A stretch of DNA of 64,000 nt from Dermatemys mawii (taxonomy: Eukaryota; Chordata; Testudines; Dermatemydidae). The notes beneath the pieces were generated by a model. The model ran no database searches. It was not told the origin of the DNA and saw nothing but the letters and a program-made list of their open reading frames with translations. This document shows positions 56,801 to 62,800 of the stretch, piece by piece; position 1 is the stretch's first letter; each line of letters opens with the position of its first letter. The stretch spans positions 13,548,456 to 13,612,455 of the forward strand of contig ML677373.1 of the NCBI GenBank assembly GCA_007922305.1, read 5' to 3'. The translations under genes were made by a program, and so were the position numbers.

Positions 56801-59800
56801 GCCCCACCCCTATGCCCATGGGCATGGGAGTCAGCTCACCTTCCTTCCTAGAGGACTGGCGCACCAGTTCCCCCTCTGGGCACACAACACACCTGGGACC
56901 TTTCCCAGGACTCTCTGGGGTGACTAGGCCTGGGGAGAGGGGGTCCAGCCAGTGCTGTATTAACACAGCAAGTAGGTCACAGTGGCAGTGAACACCCCAA
57001 ACTCTACACTTATAGGGCCAGGCAGTGTTGGGGGACAGGGAAAGGTTTGGAGGGTTGAGCTCCGTTGCTGAGATGGAGGACCAGTTGCAGCCTCCCACTG
57101 AAGGTAATGGGAGCTGTGCCTGCTTATGCCAGGGCTGAATTTGGCCCTACTCTGCCTCCAGTGAAAGACGTCCTGATGGGTCCTGGGCAGGACACAGCAG
57201 GAACTGCTGGGACTGTGCAACTAGCTCTAGCCACCTGGGTTCCACTTCACACACATGGCCAAGCCAGTCCTCTCTGTTTGCTTCCTGCTGGGTTAAGGGG
57301 ACTAGATACTCCTTTTCCTCAAGCCTCATTAACCTGCTGCCCCACTGTCCTAGGGGTCTGGCATCAGCAGCCGCCAGAGAGCTGCAGTCACAAGAAATAC
57401 AGAAGTAAACACACACATGCTGGCTAAGTTCCTTCTAAGCTACGTAACTGCGCAGCTGCCTATCAAGCCCCTCACAGGGGCTCAGAACTGCAGCGGGGAG
57501 AGATGCCTCTCCACCAGAGTGGACCTGCCCCAGACTTGCCACTGCCGGGGGGGCCCATCGGAGCTGCTGGGGAGAGGAGCCCCTCCCTCTGCCCAGCTCA
57601 GCCCCGCTGGGGCTGCCACCAAGGAGAGGCACCTCTCCTCCGACCCCAAGCTGCTGCGATGAGAGAGGGTGGGGTCAGTGGACCCACCCCAGAGCCTGCA
57701 CCCCCGAACCCCAACCCTCTGCCCCAGCCCCCTCCCACATGCCAAACCCCTCATTCCTGGCCCCACGCCAGAGCCTGCACTCCTAGCCAGAGCCCTCACC
57801 CCCCATAGCCCAACCCTCTGCCCCAGTCCTGAGCCCCCTCACTCACTCTGAACCCCTCGGCCCCACCCCCACTACATGAATGTTGCTATGTGCACCAATA
57901 GGAAAGTGACGTGTTGCATATTACTTCCATATTGGTGCACATAACAAAATTAATTCCGCACATGGCCATAAACAATTAGCGGGAACATGGGGAACTTGTC
58001 TTGCAGAGCTCACAGAGCCAGAGAGCTCAGGGCACCGGAGCATTCAGCATGTCCTACCCTAGGGACACTACAATGGGATGGTCTAGTAGTAAACGTGACG
58101 TACATTGGCCGGGTATATCAACTATCTATACAATGGGCTTGCACAAATGGCTTGGCTGGGCATGACCAAGAACCTAGAGAACGCCCATAGCCCAGTGCCA
58201 AAGGCATGGCCAGAAGCCCATCACCAAGGCAAGAGCCCAGGGCAGGATCTACAACTGACTGCACAGAGCTGCTCTCCCAATGGGAAGAGTCACCACAAAC
58301 CGGAAAGAAGGGGGGTTAGCGCTCAACTGTTATGAGGACGACTCGGGCAAGAAAGAGGCCCTGAGAGCCGTCCGTGGCTTGGGCTGCATAGCCACACATT
58401 TGCCAGCTACTCCTGAGCTGTTACGAACCAAGAACTTAGAGCATTTCAAAAAGTGAGCAGGTGGAAGATTAAGAAGCCACCTGCAATTGTACTAGCTGAA
58501 GACTCCCATCTCATGGGCTATCAAATCCCTTACTTCAGGGCACGACCTGATCCCCAGGTGAGGTCAGGAAGAAATGTCCCCCTTTGCAAAGTACAGCACA
58601 ACGAAGGGCACTGTGAAGGGTTTTACTCTTTCTCTGAAGCACCCAGCGCTGGCCATTTTTGAAGAGAGGATACTGGAGTCACTGGACTCTTAGTCTGCTC
58701 CTAGAGGGCTGAGAGAGGATACCCTATGGGCATCACCTTCTGCAATTCCACAAAGACCCTATAGTCTCACCCTGGCTGCCCGGGCTGCCTCTTCACAAGG
58801 AATGTGTCTTCCAGGCTGCATGCACAGGATGGCCTCAGTCCCTCTGGTTTTATGGAGAAGGAGAAGGCAAAGGGCTGAGGTCCAAGATGCGGCAGGGCAG
58901 CCTTCGATTGCAGGAGATCACACGGCAAAGTCAATCTAAAGCTAAGCTCTCACGTTCTCCTTTCCATTTGCTTCAACATGAACCAACATTTAAGCTTAAA
59001 CACGCCGGGAGCCTCCACCCAGAAGCCCCCTGGCAGCCGCCGAGCATACCAGAGTCACCACTGGGCTCTACTGCAAACCCAGCCGAGTGGCAACAGATCC
59101 TGCACAGCAGAGATTCTGCACCAGCCGTCCTCTCGCCTCCCCACCACTCACAGCGGGGAACCTTTGCCCCACTCCCGCTCCACAGGCAAGGCCTCACGTA
59201 CCAGCAGTCCCTCTGCCCAGCAGGAGGAGGAGCAACCAGCCCAGCTGCAAGCCCTGGCTCAGCATCACCCGGCCACGCAGCTCCGCAAGGTACCACAGGC
59301 TCTGAGAGAAGGATCCACACAAGGGCCACAGAAATGACCTGTCTAGGCCCATATTAGGCCCATCACCGTGGCATCTGGGCTAAGGCGATGCTGAGCTGCA
59401 TTCTCCTCTCTCTGTGGGAACTAGCCCTTCGACGTTCCGCTGAGCCTCTTCTCACTCTGGCCATGTCCCCGGTGCCGCAAGCTCTCCCCTCACTGACTTT
59501 GCTGTCTTCTGCGGTCCGTTGAGAGCTTTTATAGGGTTTACTCGGCAACTAATTTTTTTTAAACCCTTTCTTTGTGGCTGTCCCAAGTCTCCCTGGATAC
59601 GCGGCTGCAGCCCTCCCTTCTCTAGGTCTGCGTGGAGGGAGCTTTCCTCACAAACAGGCAGCTGGTTTTAACCTGATCCTCTTCCCTGCCGCCATCTCCC
59701 CGGACAGCAGTGCCCACTAGATCTCCTCCACTGCTTCCCTGATTCACTGAGACCAGGGCACGCCCTCGGCCGTTCCTCTCCGCACCCTGGGATCGCAGCA

Positions 59801-62800
59801 CCCCTCTCCAAGCTGTCTCTGTCTGCCTCCTGCGCCTGTAGCTCAGAGCACAGCACCCCTGGGCCTCCAGGGTGCTCCTGGCATTTCCCCCTCTCCTGAG
59901 AATGACCCTCCTTCTCCAGACTGCTCTGCCACGCCCCCTCCAGACTGTCCTGCCACACCCCCTTCTGCCACGCCCCCTCCAAATTGTCCTGCCACACCCC
60001 CTGCTGCCACGCCCCCTCCAAACTGTCCTGCCACACCCCCTGCTGCCACGCCCCCTGACTGTCCTGCCACACCCCCTCCAGACTGCCCTGTCCCCTCCTG
60101 CCACACTCCCTCCAGACTGCCTGTCAAAGCCCCCTCCAGACTGTGCTGTCCTGGCCCAGCTTTTATGCCCTCCCCAGGCTGCTCTCCCGGGCCTTGTGTG
60201 CTGCTATCCCTTCCTTTCTCTAGTACGTGATCCTGGGGCAGAAGGGAAAGGAGCAGAAATTACAAGGTCACAACCTGCCATTCTTTCTCCAATACCCAGC
60301 ACTGCCACATGCCATGGAAGTTCCCCAACCAGTTTTCTATCTCAGGGGCTGGAAAAAACCCAACATGGATCCCAAATAAATGCCCTGCAATCTCTCACCC
60401 AGAGTCTCTCGTCCGCTTGGCATCTTCATCCTCCAGAGGACGGAGAGGTCAGTGCCCTGCTGGATGTGGAGCCCGACATTGATGCTCTCTCCTCTCCCCA
60501 CTGCCCTGGGGCACACCATGCCCACTGGCCCCACAGGCAGGATCACGCTGACCGCAGCTCTGTGTAGCAGGGACTTTCCCCCAACTTGAGCCCTGACAGT
60601 CACCACATAGATGCCAGGGAGGGCGTACGTATGCCAAGCTCTCGGGCTGCTGCTGGAGAACTGCTCCCTCCCATCTCCGAAGTCCCAGGTGTACAAGGAC
60701 CCAGGCAGCGGGGTCTCTGCGGTGAATTCAATCACCTCATGGAGGCTATAATGGGGCCGAGCAGAGAGTGAGAGGCTCACCTGGCAGAGGGGAGAGAGGA
60801 AACTAGACACGGAGCTACATGGGTATTGTTAACAGTCACATCTCAGGTCCCCATCCCCCGCATGCCATGGGAGAGCCCTTTTCCATCTCTCACTCCCCTA
60901 GCCTCTCTGCATCACATTGGATGGGGCCTGTCTCGAACCCCTCTGTCAGGTGGGGGCTCCATCCAACACTCTAAGCTCCCTCTCGCCACCTTTCCGTCTA
61001 CTCTTGGGGAATAGAAGATACCATAGGCCCATATCCAGCAAGCAAGACTGAAAACCTCTCCCAGCGCCGGCTGTCGCAGAGCAGCGGCCTGTCCCCACTG
61101 GCTTGAGAAGAGAAACACTCACGCAGGGTCTGCCTACCCAAGAAGAGCGGCCCTTGGGCTAGCCCACCAAAACTAGCTTGGGTAACAAAAGCAGGGAAAT
61201 CACCCTGGCTCAGGCCCAGTGTGGGTAGGACACACCTGGCACAGACCCTGGGTACATCCTCCACTCCCAAGCCCGCGCTGCACTATCTTCACTGCTCTTG
61301 GTACTGGGGCCGGCTGGATTCAAGCTAGCTCAGGCAGACCAGCCCATACCCAGCTTTTGCTGTGTAGATCTACCCTCGGACGAGACAGGGTCCTAGCTCG
61401 TGGTGCGGTTACCTGGACAGGATACACAGCATGGACAACCGTTCTATTGCACACGTGGCTCCGGATTTCATTGGAGCACACTTTCCCACAGTCCATGGCC
61501 TCTTTGCTGCCAACTGACCCACACAGGCACCGGTTCTCCGAGTCCAGGCCGTAATGGGTGTGCGCCATTTGAGAGCAGAGCGCGTGGCAGGAGGCCTCAC
61601 TCTGTGTGCCAGGGTGGAGGGAAGAGTAGAGCAGGACTGTCTCTCTCCTGGTCTCTGGGTCCTTCACACAGGAGATAAAATCAGCCGCTGAAAGGGAAAC
61701 AGAGCTAGGTGAACCCTTGGCTGGTCTGTTATTTGCGAAGGTGTAAAGAGCTCAATGTCACGAGGAGCTTCGAACCCACAAAGAAATTTGAGCCCAAATG
61801 CAAACCCTACACACAGGCACTAACCAAAACCGCAAAGGCGAGCTAATTGCAAAGGCTTTGCTGGAAACAGATCCCTGGTTCTGCACTGCCTGGAACTTTG
61901 GGTCACCCTTTACACCTGCTCCGAATGGGGGTGAATTGCTCCCACTTGGTGAATTTGGCTTTAGTGGTGTTTTACACCTAGTGTCCACTCCCTCGGCACA
62001 GATGTAAAGAACACCAGGAAGTGCCAGCATTGGTGAGTCAGGCCTGCTGCCATTCCCTGTGAACGCCATATAAGCCTATTCCAATCCTGGCCTAAAAGTT
62101 CCCTTCTGGGCTGAAGTTTCTCATGCTTCCTTTTACTCCAAAGGGGATTTTTCTTTTAACGTTTCAGCAAAATCTGGTGAGCTGTTCCTTACTTCCCACC
62201 ACACTAGCCCTGGACTTGCTGCCCTGGGAAAACCAGGGCCTTTGGCAGATTTGGGGAAGTCAGCTCGCCTCTTAGGCATAACTCAGTAACCGCACAGGCC
62301 TTTGGTGTGCTATTTTCCCAATTCCCAACTGCTCGGAGAACGTCCCTTTTTACATGTGCCAAAGGGTGAAATCCTGGCTCCATAGCAAAACTCTTGTTGA
62401 TGTAGGAGCAGCCAGGACTTTGTCCTGCATTTCTAATATGCCATCCCTCATCACACAACATTTTGCACATGGAGTTGGCTTCCAGGACTAGGCTATCTGG
62501 GACCTTACATGACCTTCTTCTGGGTCACCTCTTCTTCCTTTAACCCTAAAGCAGTTTTCTGGTCTGACCCAGCTTTTCCTCTGGATTCTCTCCCTTTCAT
62601 CCACCCCTGTTACTCCTCTCCAGTTCCCCTCTTGGCCTGAATCAGTCCCTCAGGCCAGCTTGCTGAGCCAGGCCCCACAGTGCATTGCTCCAGAATTTTG
62701 CTTTGTGCCAGAGTCTGGAGATCTGGGCTTGGCTGACGGACGGGTGGTCGCTATGGGAAGGATCATCCTGACCTCACGTGGGGAAAACTCCCAGCGTCTT

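Larger units (their letters stand above)
53506..60398 (-). other. PKD1-like: Largest intron of the polycystin gene (6.9 kb)
   Basis: It separates the first PKD exon from the lectin. Contents: unassigned sequence at 53506-54900; a (gt)n tract near 55420; a MIR at 55825-55965; a ttgaaatcccagccc type repeat at about 56120-56190; a C-rich tandem at about 57690-57865; a foldback repeat at 57880-57990; a CR1 piece near 58600; and a minisatellite at 59917-60150. No exon is needed here, because phase 1 at 60399 joins directly to 53505. Confidence 0.8.

Noticed and set aside
59622..60127. Gly/Arg/Trp-rich minus-strand frames, and the Pro/Leu-rich plus-strand frame
   Set aside because: They are translations of the C-rich minisatellite; open frames arise from the repeat unit length.
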